Assembly: GCF_036178845.1 (NCBI RefSeq)
Contig: NZ_CP108070.1
Location: 2,356,001 to 2,420,000 of the forward strand
DNA: 64,000 nucleotides
Direction of reading: 5' to 3'
DNA from: Streptomyces sp. NBC_00271
GTDB lineage: Bacteria > Actinomycetota > Actinomycetes > Streptomycetales > Streptomycetaceae
The notes below the pieces were generated by a model. The model saw only the letters and a program-made list of their open reading frames with translations. It had not been told where the DNA came from and made no database searches. Positions within the stretch are counted from its first letter, which is position 1; the number at the start of each line of letters is the position of its first letter. Position numbers and translations under genes: made by a program. This document shows, one piece after another, positions 33,376 to 41,565 of this stretch.

Positions 33376-34281
33376 CTACGCGGCAGTTGAGGTGTTCAGG
33401 TCCCGGTTGACGGCGCGGGCGGCGCCCTCGACGGTCGCGACGCCGTCGGCCATCGTGCGGTTGTCCTGGGCGAGCACGACCATTCCGTAGTCGTGGCCTC
33501 CGCCGGTGAACACACCGACGCTGTGCACCCGCCAGCCGTGGGTGTCGCGCGGCAGCCAGCCGTTCTTGACCTGGACGGTCGCCGTCGCGGGGGCCCCGGC
33601 GGGCGTTCCCCAACGCTGCTCGGGGACGACCCGGTTCATGACCCGGAGGGCGTAGGTACGCGTGTCCCGGTCGAGGACGGAGTTGTCCGAGGTGAGCAGC
33701 CGGAGCAGCTTCAGCTGGTCCCCGGCCGTGACCTGGGTGTGCCCCCAGTAGCCCTTGGGCCCGGGGACGGTGTCCCCCATCCCGGCCAGGGTCAGGAAGT
33801 GCTGGATGGCGGTGTGGCCGATCTGGTGCCACAGGGCGTTCGTCGCGTCGTTGTCCGACTTGGTGATCATGGCGGTGGTCAGTTCCACCTCGTGAGCGGT
33901 CAGGGCCCGGTGCTGCTCCATGGTCTGGCGCAGCAGCGCCCCCAATATCGTGACCTTGACCACGCTCGCCGAGTCGAAGGCGGTGTCGACCCGGAAGCCG
34001 CACGAGGTCCCCGTGGTGCGGTCGTACAGCGCGATCGCCGCGGCGTGCTCCCGCCCGTGCAGGGCACCCGCGATGTCCTTGGACAGCCGGGCGGCGAGCC
34101 CTGGCCGCTGCGAGGTGCACTTCACCTGGGAGCCACCGACGGTGGCGGTGGCCTCGGAGGTGGCGTCGGCGGTGCTCGCCTGGGCCGGGGTGGCGGCGAA
34201 GAGCGCCGCGAGCACCGACCCGGCGGCCGCGGTCGCGGCCAGTCCACGCCGCGCGCGGCGCAGTGCGTGCATGTCCGGCAT
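33376..34281 (-). CDS. Secreted class-A beta-lactamase-like serine hydrolase
   Basis: 301 residues with an export signal ('RRARRGLAATAAAGSVLAALFAATPAQAS'). Penicillin-interacting motifs are visible: S106-x-x-K109 in 'DSASVVKV', S142-D143-N144 in 'TKSDNDATN', and K239-N240-G241 ('VQVKNGWLP') in place of KTG. The class A E166 region is not obvious: 'VPGPKGYWGHTQVTAGDQLKLL' lacks the ExxLN pattern. It may therefore be a DD-peptidase-like or non-lactamase relative rather than a resistance enzyme. ATG 34281 follows AGGGA. It stands alone. Confidence 0.82.
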   Translation of the reverse strand: MPDMHALRRARRGLAATAAAGSVLAALFAATPAQASTADATSEATATVGGSQVKCTSQRPGLAARLSKDIAGALHGREHAAAIALYDRTTGTSCGFRVDTAFDSASVVKVTILGALLRQTMEQHRALTAHEVELTTAMITKSDNDATNALWHQIGHTAIQHFLTLAGMGDTVPGPKGYWGHTQVTAGDQLKLLRLLTSDNSVLDRDTRTYALRVMNRVVPEQRWGTPAGAPATATVQVKNGWLPRDTHGWRVHSVGVFTGGGHDYGMVVLAQDNRTMADGVATVEGAARAVNRDLNTSTAA

Positions 34282-34467
34282 GAAGATTCCCTGCTCTGTG
34301 TCGGCGGTCACATCGGGAGCCCGTGCGCGGGCCCATCCCGATTCCCGAATGACGGCGACGCTACAGGGACGGAAGAGACCCCGGTGCGCAGTAAATAGGC
34401 TTATGTCTGAATTGAGAGGTTTTTAGCCGTGTGACATTCATCAACCCATTCATCCCTGCGAAGGGGG

Positions 34468-35718
34468 TCACATCTGGGGGGACGCCGGAGAAGGAGCCTT
34501 CGTCACGGTTCGCCGGCGGCGTGGCACGGGCCCCAGCAGGACGTAGCCCGCCGAACCGGCGGCGAAGGCCAGCCGGATCAGGCCGCAGACACGGTCCGAG
34601 GGCACCAACAGGGTGCTGCCGTACAGGGAGAGCAGGGCGATCCAGCTCCACCACGGCACCAGACGACGCTGCCCGACCGCGTCCCACAGCAGGGTGCCGA
34701 GCAGGATCGAGGCGCTGTAGTACGTGTAGACACTCGGGTCCAGTGCGATGCGGGCATCGGCGCCGAGCAGCACGACCGCGGGCCAGCGGCCTCTGAGTAC
34801 CGCCAGCGCGCCGAGACCGAGACCCAGGAGTACTTGGGCCGGGCGGTCCCACCAGGGCGTGGCCGGGGCCAGGACGCCCAGCCAACGCAGCGCCGAGGCG
34901 GGCTGGTTGGCGATGGTGAATCTGGCGGCGGCAGCCGAGTTGAGATGGGTGACGTAAAACGGCAGCCATGCGACGGCCACCAGACCGACCGTCCAGAGCG
35001 CGGAGTTGCGTCGTTGCGTGGCCGGCAGGGCGAGCAGCAGTGCCGCGAACGCCAGCGCCCAGGGTTTCGAGTCCACCGCCAGCGCGAGCATGATGCCCAC
35101 CGTGCGCCCTTTGCCCAGCACCAGGGCTCGTACGGCCAGCGTGGTGAAGAACAGCGCGAGTACGTCGTCCAAGTGGGCGAAGCGGACCGCCACTTCGACC
35201 CACATGGGAATGAAGGCCACCCCTGCCACGAGCACCCGCTGCTGGAGTCGGCGGTGGTTGAGTCCCGTGCCACGGTTGTGGTCGGCCGCACTGCGGCCGA
35301 CCAGCACCAGCATGTAGAGGCCGAGTGCGGACATCACCGCCTCCGCCAGCACTTCCGCCAGGTGGGGTGGCAGCGGGGCGAACAGCGCGGCCGCCAGAAA
35401 GCTCACGGGGCCGATCTGCAACTCCGGATGGTTGGCGTAGATGGCCAGGCCGCCACCCGGAACGGCGCCGAAGAGCAACTGGCCCCCGGTGCGCAGGTAG
35501 TGCCAGGAGATCCCCCCGTGTCTCTGCACCAGCAGGAACCAGAGCAACGTCCACGCCGCCAGGACGACGATATGCGGTCGTATGCCCTTGCGTTCCTGTC
35601 GCATGACCCAGGGGACGGCCCGGCCCACGGCGCGGCCACCCGTTCCGCGGTGACTTTGCTTCGGGTCCTGCGCCTGTGTCGATCCCCCCGCGTCCTCGCG
35701 GCCCTCGTCCCACCGCAC
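34468..35718 (-). CDS. Polytopic membrane protein, possible GT-C/mannosyltransferase-like
   Basis: About 380-416 residues with roughly 8-10 hydrophobic helices: 'HIVVLAAWTLLWFLLVQ', 'VMSALGLYMLVLVG', 'VLVAGVAFIPMWVEVAV', 'ALAFAALLLALPA', 'VVLLGADARIALDPSVYTYYSASILLGTLLW'. Acidic residues in a first loop and 'FAHLDDVLALFFTTLAVRALVLGKGR' recall GT-C/DUF2029-type polyprenyl-dependent glycosyltransferases, but I cannot assign it firmly. The start is uncertain: GTG 35718 gives a long polar N-terminus, ATG 35604 gives a compact protein. No clear partner gene is nearby. Confidence 0.65.
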   Translation of the reverse strand: MRWDEGREDAGGSTQAQDPKQSHRGTGGRAVGRAVPWVMRQERKGIRPHIVVLAAWTLLWFLLVQRHGGISWHYLRTGGQLLFGAVPGGGLAIYANHPELQIGPVSFLAAALFAPLPPHLAEVLAEAVMSALGLYMLVLVGRSAADHNRGTGLNHRRLQQRVLVAGVAFIPMWVEVAVRFAHLDDVLALFFTTLAVRALVLGKGRTVGIMLALAVDSKPWALAFAALLLALPATQRRNSALWTVGLVAVAWLPFYVTHLNSAAAARFTIANQPASALRWLGVLAPATPWWDRPAQVLLGLGLGALAVLRGRWPAVVLLGADARIALDPSVYTYYSASILLGTLLWDAVGQRRLVPWWSWIALLSLYGSTLLVPSDRVCGLIRLAFAAGSAGYVLLGPVPRRRRTVTKAPSPASPQM

Positions 35719-36050
35719 CGGCGCCTACCGCGCCAACTGATCGGCGACGCCACGGACCGGCGCGCACCGGTCCCCCACTGGAAGATCCGCGCCTTCCATC
35801 AACACCCCTTGTCGTTCCCCCACCCGCGGCACAGACCGCGGGCGGCTCCCCCGCGGGCTCCGGCACTCAAATGCCTGCCGCCACGACAACCACTCTCAGG
35901 TGCGAGGCACCGAACTCGCGTTGTCCGTACCGCCGGAGACATGTTCCGAGGGCCTGGTCACGGCCCTCGCTGCTTGCCCGCGCTTACGGATCAACCCTAG
36001 ACATACATTCGGGCGCGACCTGCACCACAGGGGAAACACACACCCCACTC
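35719..36050. other. Intergenic region, 330 bases
   Basis: No gene seen. A short GC hairpin (CCCGCGG/CCGCGGG near 35822-35841) lies in the middle and could terminate the minus-strand TetR transcript ending at 36051. The rest presumably holds the promoter of the membrane-protein gene. Confidence 0.4.
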
Positions 36051-36758
36051 TCACCAGCCGCGCTGTTCGGCCGACGCACGAGAGGCCGCGGCGAGGACTC
36101 CGTCCAGGATGACGTCCAGAGCCCAGTCGGTACGGCTCGGGCCGTCTCCCGACACGAGCGTGTCGCCGAGCCGGGCGATGTGGGGGTAGCGCGCCGGGTC
36201 CGCGGTGGCGATCTTCGCGGCCAGGGCGGAGAACTCGTCGGCCTCCTGCGTGGCGGACTTCGGGGAGCTGTGTTCGACGGCCACGGCGGTGGGATACAGC
36301 AGCAGAAGGTCCATGGCCCAGGCCGCTTCCCGGCCCGACACCCCGCCCTCGTCGAGGAGGCCGAGGATCGCGTCGGCCAGCGCCAGGTAGTTCGGGCCGC
36401 TCGGCTGCGTGGACATCGCCATCCGGGCGATCTCCGGGTGCCTGAAAAGCACCTCTCCATAGCTGACCAGCAGCGCCTTCAACCGGTCCCGCCAGGCCCC
36501 GGTCTCCGGCGCGGGCACCTTCACCGGCCCCAACAGGGAGTCGAGAATCTGCGCGTGCAGGTCCCCCGTGTTGCGGACGTAGACATAGAGCGACGCGGGC
36601 CCAGTGTCGAGGGCCGCGGCGATGCGGCGCATCGTCACCTTGCCCAGTCCCTCCTCACGAAGGATCGCCAGCGCGGCGTCGATGATTCCCTGCCTGGTCA
36701 GGGCGGGCTTCGCCGGGCGTTCCCGTCGGCTGATCGGAGCGGACTTCTCTGGAGTCAT
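36051..36758 (-). CDS. TetR-family regulator (TetR_C-type)
   Basis: 235 residues. The DNA-binding part is 'TRQGIIDAALAILREEGLGKVTMRRIAAALDTGPASLYVYVRNTGDLHAQILDSLLG' (about 22-80), the arrangement of TetR(class)-like members with 'ASLYVYV'. The C-terminal domain is the long TetR_C type (about 90-235). ATG 36758 is chosen; upstream residues run through a palindromic operator. It follows an SDR and an aldo/keto reductase in the same direction (139 bases after the latter) and may control them. Its own site is likely the palindrome at 36773. Confidence 0.88.
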   Translation of the reverse strand: MTPEKSAPISRRERPAKPALTRQGIIDAALAILREEGLGKVTMRRIAAALDTGPASLYVYVRNTGDLHAQILDSLLGPVKVPAPETGAWRDRLKALLVSYGEVLFRHPEIARMAMSTQPSGPNYLALADAILGLLDEGGVSGREAAWAMDLLLLYPTAVAVEHSSPKSATQEADEFSALAAKIATADPARYPHIARLGDTLVSGDGPSRTDWALDVILDGVLAAASRASAEQRGW

Positions 36759-36772
36759 GCCGCGCAAGGATA

Positions 36773-36786
36773 ACGAACGCGTTCGT
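36773..36786. promoter_or_regulatory. TetR operator palindrome
   Basis: Perfect 14-bp palindrome ACGAACGCGTTCGT, 15 bases upstream of the TetR start, with further GTTCG and CGAAC half-sites at about 36796-36807. Confidence 0.7.
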
Positions 36787-36897
36787 GATAAACAAGTTCG
36801 TACCGAACGGTGCGAGCGCACGGCGCCGGCACACCGCGCGCCGGACACCGCCACGGGTCGTCACGCCCGTGCCTCGGGCGTGACGACCCCGCATTCC

Positions 36898-37767
36898 TCA
36901 CACCGCGATCCCGTTCAGCTCGGCCAGCTCCTTCTCGGGAAGGTCCAGGGCGGCAGCGGCGATGTTGTCACGCAGGTGTGCCACCGAGGAGGTGCCGGGG
37001 ATGAGCAGGATGTTCGGGGAACGCTGCAACAGCCAGGCCAGGGCGACGGCGACCGAAGTGGTCTCCAGCCGGCCCGCGACCGCGTGCAGGGTGTCCGACT
37101 GGAGCGGGGAGAAACCGCCGATGGGGAAGTAGGGCACATAGGCGATGCCCTGCTCGGCCAGGGAGTCGATCAGCGCGTCGTCGGCGCGGTTCGCGAGGTT
37201 GTAGAAGTTCTGCACACACACGACGGGCGCGATGGACTGGGCTTCCTTGATCTGCTCGGCGGAGACGGTACTGACACCGAGATGCCTGATCAGCCCCTCC
37301 TGCTGGAGCTCCGCGAGCACGGTGAACGGTTCGGCGAGCGAACCCGGCTCGGGGGCGTCGAGCCCTCCGACCCGCAGGTTGACGACGTCGAGTGCGTCCA
37401 GGCCGAGGTTCTCGAGGTTGCTGTGCACGGCCTGGCGCAGCTCGTCGCGCGACAGCGCCTTCGGCCAGCCTCCCTCGGCGTCCCGCCGTGCTCCGACCTT
37501 GGTCACGAGGTGCAGGCCGGCCGGGTAGGGGTGCAGCGCTTCCTTGATGATCTGGTTGGTGACGTACGGGCCGTAGAAGTCGGAGGTGTCGATGTGTGTG
37601 ATCCCCCGCTCGACCGCCTCGCGCAGAACGGCCACGGCGGCGTCCCGGTCGGCCGGCGGCCCGAACACGTGCGGACCGGCGAGCTGCATGGCGCCGTAGC
37701 CCATGCGGGTGACCGTCAGGTCCTTGGCCATGGTGAACGTTCCGCCGGGAAGTGACTGCACGGTCAT
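36898..37767 (-). CDS. Aldo/keto reductase (YdbC-like), catalytic His replaced
   Basis: 289 residues with the AKR barrel: 'RMGYGAMQLAGPHVFGPP', 'HIDTSDFYGP' (Asp and Tyr), 'LVTKVGARRD' (Lys), 'VQNFYNLANR' and 'IPGTSSVAHLRDN' cofactor loop. The position of the catalytic His ('QxHxxD' in most members) reads 'DVVNLRVGG', an Arg, as in the YdbC-type subgroup. ATG 37767. It lies 137 bases downstream of an SDR gene and upstream of the TetR gene; all three may form one unit. Confidence 0.86.
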   Translation of the reverse strand: MTVQSLPGGTFTMAKDLTVTRMGYGAMQLAGPHVFGPPADRDAAVAVLREAVERGITHIDTSDFYGPYVTNQIIKEALHPYPAGLHLVTKVGARRDAEGGWPKALSRDELRQAVHSNLENLGLDALDVVNLRVGGLDAPEPGSLAEPFTVLAELQQEGLIRHLGVSTVSAEQIKEAQSIAPVVCVQNFYNLANRADDALIDSLAEQGIAYVPYFPIGGFSPLQSDTLHAVAGRLETTSVAVALAWLLQRSPNILLIPGTSSVAHLRDNIAAAALDLPEKELAELNGIAV

Positions 37768-37790
37768 GTCGATGCTCCTGTTTGTTCGGT

Positions 37791-37827
37791 GGGGCGGTGG
37801 GGCGGTGGGACGGTGGGGGCTGTGGGG
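37791..37827 (+). other. G-quadruplex-forming run upstream of the aldo/keto reductase
   Basis: Five G-runs (GGGG, GGGG, GGG, GGGGG, GGGG) with 3-5-base spacers on the plus strand, 24 bases upstream of the minus-strand start at 37767. The G-rich strand is the template strand of that gene. Confidence 0.55.
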
Positions 37828-37904
37828 TCGATGGGCGGAGTGCCGAAGTGGCGGTCGCCGGTCGCAGGGTCCGGCACGCGTACGTGGTGACGTAGCGGCT
37901 CGGA

Positions 37905-38612
37905 CTACCAGGGAAGGGTGCCTTCGGCGTCGAAGAAGCCCCCGGTGGGACCGTCGGGGCCGATCTGCGCCGTCCGTACGATGATCTCGGCGCCCTGCTC
38001 GACGGTCTGGATGCCGGTGTTCCCGTTCAGGTCGGTCTTGGTGAAGCCGGGCTCCACCGCGTTGATCCGCATGTTCGGGAACGCCTTCGCGTACTGCACG
38101 GTGATCATGTTGACGGTGGTCTTCGAAGCCGGGTAGGCGACGCCGGGGTAGGCGTATGCCGGGGTGCCCGCCTCGCTCACGCGGGCCAGTGAGGCCAGCC
38201 CACTGCTGACGTTGACCACCACCGGGGCGGCCGAGGCCTGGAGCAGCGGGAGGAAGGCGTGGGTGACGCGCACCATGCCGAAGACGTTCGTCTCGAACGT
38301 CTCCCGCATCGCGTCGGCGGTCACGTCCGCGGCGCCGATCACGGAGTTGCCCTCGCCCCTCGACTCGATGCCCGCGTTGTTGATCAGTACGTCAAGGCCG
38401 CCCTCGGCCTCGACGGCCTTCACGGCGGCCCGCACCGACGCGTCGTCGGTGACATCGAGCTGGACGACGCGGGCACCCAGCTGTTCGGCGGCCCGGCGTC
38501 CGCGTTCGGCGTCCCGGCTGCCGACGTAGACCGTGTGGCCCGCGGCGACGAGCCGGCGGGCGGTCTCGTAGCCGAGCCCCTTGTTCGCTCCGGTGATGAG
38601 TGTTCTCGTCAT
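37905..38612 (-). CDS. SDR family oxidoreductase
   Basis: 235 residues of the carbonyl-reductase-like SDR group: 'LITGANKGLGYETARRLVAAGHTVYVGSRDAERGRRAAEQLG', 'VLINNAGIES', catalytic Ser in 'VNVSSGLASL', and Tyr/Lys in 'VAYPASKTTV', then 'INAVEPGFTKTDLNG' and a 'GGFFDAEGTLPW' end. Typical Streptomyces members of this type act on small carbonyl compounds of unknown identity. ATG 38612 follows a GGAGTC element. It is divergent from the dienelactone hydrolase gene (285 bases apart). Confidence 0.88.
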   Translation of the reverse strand: MTRTLITGANKGLGYETARRLVAAGHTVYVGSRDAERGRRAAEQLGARVVQLDVTDDASVRAAVKAVEAEGGLDVLINNAGIESRGEGNSVIGAADVTADAMRETFETNVFGMVRVTHAFLPLLQASAAPVVVNVSSGLASLARVSEAGTPAYAYPGVAYPASKTTVNMITVQYAKAFPNMRINAVEPGFTKTDLNGNTGIQTVEQGAEIIVRTAQIGPDGPTGGFFDAEGTLPW

Positions 38613-38897
38613 GACTCCACCTTGCGACCGGACGATGCGCACATCCAGTAGCCCGGCCTTCCTGGGACTGCCGGTACCAGGCTCGTTCGCGTCCGGCGGC
38701 GGGCCAGGAATCCGTCTGCGCAGGACGGCGGCTCGGGCCACGGGGCGACAGCGGGGCCCCTGCCGAACCGACCGCACCACGAGTGCCAGACTGCACGACG
38801 GGACCGTTGCGATCATGTGGCCGTCGGAGATCCGCGCGGCACCCCGAAACGCCCGGAAGACGCCCTGGGGACACCCGAGAGAAGAAGAGGGACGCCC

Positions 38898-39662
38898 ATG
38901 ACCGATGTACGTGAAGTACGCGGAACCTCCGTGAACATCCCCACGCCGGACGGCTCGGCCGACGCCTATTTGGCCCACCCCGACGACAACGCCGCCCACC
39001 CCGCGGTGCTGTTCTACATGGACGCCATCGGACTGCGCCCCCGGCTGAAGGAGATGGCCGACCGCCTCGCCGGGGCCGGCTACACCGTGCTGGTTCCCAA
39101 CCTCCTCTACCGCCACGGGCCGGCCCCGGTGGTGGAGCTGCCGGACTTCATCGACGCGGCCCACCGTCCGGCGCTGTTCGAGCAACTCGTGCCGATCATC
39201 CAGGAGTTGACCCCCGAACTGGCCATGCGCGACGCCGAGGCCTATCTGTCCTGGCTGGCGGCCTGCCCGCAGGCCGCCGACGGACCGGTCGGCACCACCG
39301 GCTACTGCATGGGCGCCGGTCTGGCCCTGCGCACCGCCGGTACCTATCCCGAGCGGGTCGCGGCCGTGGCCGGCTTCCACGGCGCCCGGCTGGCGACCGA
39401 CGCGCCCGACAGCCCGCACCTGCTCGCAGGCCGGGTCACCGCGGAGCTGTACTTCGGCCACGCCGACCAGGACGCCTCCCTGCCTCCCGAGCAGATCGAG
39501 CGCCTCGACAAGGCGCTCACCGAGGCGGGTGTCCGCCACCGCAGCGAGGTCTACACCGGCGCGCACCACGGCTACACCATGGCCGACACCGCCGCGTACG
39601 ACGCCAAGGCCACCGAACGCCACTGGGCAGCCCTGCTCGACCTCTTCGACCGCGCCCTCTGA
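38898..39662 (+). CDS. Dienelactone hydrolase family protein
   Basis: 254 residues, alpha/beta hydrolase of the DLH family: 'VLFYMDAIGLRPRLKEMADRLAGAGYTVLVPNLLYRHG', Cys nucleophile in 'TTGYCMGAGLAL' (about residue 140), Asp in 'YFGHADQDASLP' and His in 'YTGAHHGYTM'. Classical members open dienelactones in chloroaromatic breakdown, but Streptomyces copies are often of unknown substrate. ATG 38898 follows GAAGAGGGACG. It ends in a palindromic terminator shared with the converging membrane-protein gene. Confidence 0.9.
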   Translation: MTDVREVRGTSVNIPTPDGSADAYLAHPDDNAAHPAVLFYMDAIGLRPRLKEMADRLAGAGYTVLVPNLLYRHGPAPVVELPDFIDAAHRPALFEQLVPIIQELTPELAMRDAEAYLSWLAACPQAADGPVGTTGYCMGAGLALRTAGTYPERVAAVAGFHGARLATDAPDSPHLLAGRVTAELYFGHADQDASLPPEQIERLDKALTEAGVRHRSEVYTGAHHGYTMADTAAYDAKATERHWAALLDLFDRAL

Positions 39663-39682
39663 ACACGCCTCTCCTCCGATCA

Positions 39683-39700
39683 CGGGGACGGCCGTCCCCG
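39683..39700. terminator. Bidirectional hairpin between convergent genes
   Basis: 18-bp perfect palindrome, GGGGACGG/CCGTCCCC with flanking C/G, 20 bases after the hydrolase stop and 12 bases from the end of the converging gene. Confidence 0.7.
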
Positions 39701-39711
39701 GTGGGGGACCC

Positions 39712-40614
39712 TCAGCGCGGTTGAGTCCTCGTGCCCCGCGTACGCCGCTCACCCCGTGGCGGGAACAGCCGTTCCAGGCCACTGCGTGACCATGCCGAGA
39801 AAAGCAGGGCGCCGAGGGAATCCCACAGTCTTCGGCAGCGCCCGTGCAGCACCGCCAGGACGATCGCGGCGCCCACGGCGATCAGGTGCTCACGGCCTGC
39901 CAGATTGGGTTTGACGATCGACTCCCACACCATCGAGCCGCCGGTGAGCGCGAACACGATGGGGGCACGCCGGACGACCGAGAGGTAGGTGAACAGTCCC
40001 ACCACCGCGGCAGAGGGTCCGGTGTCGAGCACCTGCCCGATCTCGGGCGGCAGGCCGAACCCCCACCAGCCCGGGCCGAGCGCGATCATCACGCGGACCG
40101 TGAGGGTGCCGGCCAGGGTGGTGGCGTAGGCGATGACCAATGTCCGGGCCCGGCCGAGGGCGAGTTCCGCGAGCGCGAAGGCGAAGAACAGCTGGGTGAT
40201 GCCCGCCCACACGGGAAGGTCGAGGGCGGGCACGTACAGCGACACCGGAGTACGCAGCAGGGCCAGAGGCAGCGGCAGGCAGGCCTTCACTCCGCCGGTC
40301 AGCCGCACGATCACCGCACCGGTGGGATGTTGGGCGAGCGCGTGGAAGAAGATGACCCCGAAGACGGCCACGAACGCCAACAGGAGTCCGGACAGCCCAC
40401 GACGCACGATTTGCCGTACCGGATCCACGACGATGCCGTGCCACTCGCCGTACAGCGTGCGCCCGACGAACAACACGAACCGGCGCAGCGGGCCGCGCGG
40501 CCGCACGCCCGCGTCGTCACTCGTGGCGGACGGCGACCGGTCGTCGTCGAACCCGTCGCCGCACGCATGACCGTCCCCGGTGTCACCGCGACGCTCGTCG
40601 ACCGCCCAACCCAA
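39712..40614 (-). CDS. Polytopic integral membrane protein
   Basis: About 300 residues, hydrophilic N-terminal ~55 residues followed by at least six hydrophobic segments: 'LSGLLLAFVAVFGVIFFHAL', 'LPLPLALLRTPVSLYV', 'VWAGITQLFFAFALAELALG', 'LVIAYATTLAGTLTVRVMIAL', 'AAVVGLFTYLSVV', 'LIAVGAAIVLAVLHG'. The GxxxxF-type helix packing and overall topology recall rhomboid-fold membrane proteins, but no Ser-His dyad can be pointed out, so I do not assign it. The start is uncertain: a TTG at 40614 has GGGGGAGA upstream; frames stay open to 40779. Confidence 0.6.
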   Translation of the reverse strand: MGWAVDERRGDTGDGHACGDGFDDDRSPSATSDDAGVRPRGPLRRFVLFVGRTLYGEWHGIVVDPVRQIVRRGLSGLLLAFVAVFGVIFFHALAQHPTGAVIVRLTGGVKACLPLPLALLRTPVSLYVPALDLPVWAGITQLFFAFALAELALGRARTLVIAYATTLAGTLTVRVMIALGPGWWGFGLPPEIGQVLDTGPSAAVVGLFTYLSVVRRAPIVFALTGGSMVWESIVKPNLAGREHLIAVGAAIVLAVLHGRCRRLWDSLGALLFSAWSRSGLERLFPPRGERRTRGTRTQPR

Positions 40615-40785
40615 TGGTCTCTCCCCCAATCCCCCACAGGACGCCTCATCGTATAGAGCGACAAAGCTCGCATCACGGAGCCCCCGGTCAGTGCCTGTTC
40701 CCCGGCTTGTTGGGGCCGCGGGACCGATTCGGCCGGGTGCGGGAGGAGTCGGTCGACGGCCGCGGCAACCTACTTCCACGACAAC

Positions 40786-40975
40786 TTGGGTCGCCGTACG
40801 GGCCGCAGGACGCCGTCCGGCGCGGCGACGACTTGGTCGTACGACGCCGCCGGGCGTCGCACCGGCATGCTGGTCTCCGGCTGGGCCATCGACTTCGCCT
40901 ACGACGAGGCCGGTTGCCGCACCCGGTCACCCTCACCTGGGACCACCAGGGCTGGGCGGCCGATACGAAGGCAAC
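40786..40975 (+). pseudogene. RHS/YD-repeat remnant
   Basis: A translated stretch reads 'TTWSYDAAGRRTGMLVSGWAIDFAYDEAGCRTR', two successive YD repeats of RHS toxins, then the match moves to another frame ('VTLTWDHQGWAADTKA'), indicating a frameshift. There is no upstream RHS body and no toxin domain. The fragment is what remains of a large RHS polymorphic toxin gene, about 190 bases. The intact gene at 41008 follows 30 bases later. Confidence 0.7.
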
Positions 40976-41007
40976 TGAGCGTCACCGGCAGCGGCGGAGG
41001 GGCGGGG

Positions 41008-41454
41008 ATGACGAAGGACCAAGGGCGGCCCAAGTGGCTGGACGTCCTGGAGCGCTGTGGTCTGCGTGTGCTGGAGACCGCCGTGCCGCAGGAGGCTCCG
41101 CCGGTGAACACGGCCATCTACTCCGTCACCGGGTTCGAGGTCGAGCCCGTCGCCGTCATCCCCGCCTCCTCGCCCCGTGCCGCCGACGAGCTGGACGAGA
41201 AGTGGCACCACTGCGCTTCGACGAGTGCGCTGTACGGCGACAAGGGCGAGTTCCTCATCCTTCCGCCCCTGTCGGGCGGAAGTGAGATCGGCTGGGTGGC
41301 AGTCACGGACCCGGTCGGCGAGCACCTGCCGTCACGCATCGCCGCGGCGACGGGCTCCCCCGAGTTCCTCGCCGTTTCGATGGACGGCCACCACCTGTGC
41401 GCCGCCTCGGCCGAAGAGGACGACCACTGGGTCGTACGGCACGAATTCTCCTGA
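41008..41454 (+). CDS. Hypothetical protein beside an RHS remnant, possible immunity protein
   Basis: 148-residue soluble protein, not recognised. Features are 'WLDVLERCGLRVLETAVPQEAPPVNTAIYSVTGFEVEPVAVIPASSPRAADELDEKWHHCASTSALYG' and a C-terminal acidic stretch 'HHLCAASAEEDDHWVVRHEF'. It is intact, with normal codon use, and ATG 41008 has GGAGG eight bases upstream. Small soluble proteins directly downstream of RHS toxin tips are typically cognate immunity proteins; here the toxin has decayed while this gene remains. The role is inferred from position only. Confidence 0.62.
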   Translation: MTKDQGRPKWLDVLERCGLRVLETAVPQEAPPVNTAIYSVTGFEVEPVAVIPASSPRAADELDEKWHHCASTSALYGDKGEFLILPPLSGGSEIGWVAVTDPVGEHLPSRIAAATGSPEFLAVSMDGHHLCAASAEEDDHWVVRHEFS

Positions 41455-41565
41455 CGGCACGCCACGGCACAGCCCTGCTCGCGGACCGGACCTGCGGCCC
41501 GATGCCGGTGCCAGTTACCAGGTACCAATTGACAGTTGCCAGGTGCCAGGGCCTCCTTGGGATGC

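Noticed and set aside
33376..34281. Classical beta-lactam resistance gene
   Set aside because: SxxK, SDN and KNG are present, but the class A general-base Glu motif is not seen; resistance is not claimed.
41512..41548. Two imperfect 16-base direct repeats (CAGTTACCAGGTACCA / CAGTTGCCAGGTGCCA) between convergent genes
   Set aside because: Too short and isolated to assign; could be a local duplication. No flanking mobile gene supports an attachment site.
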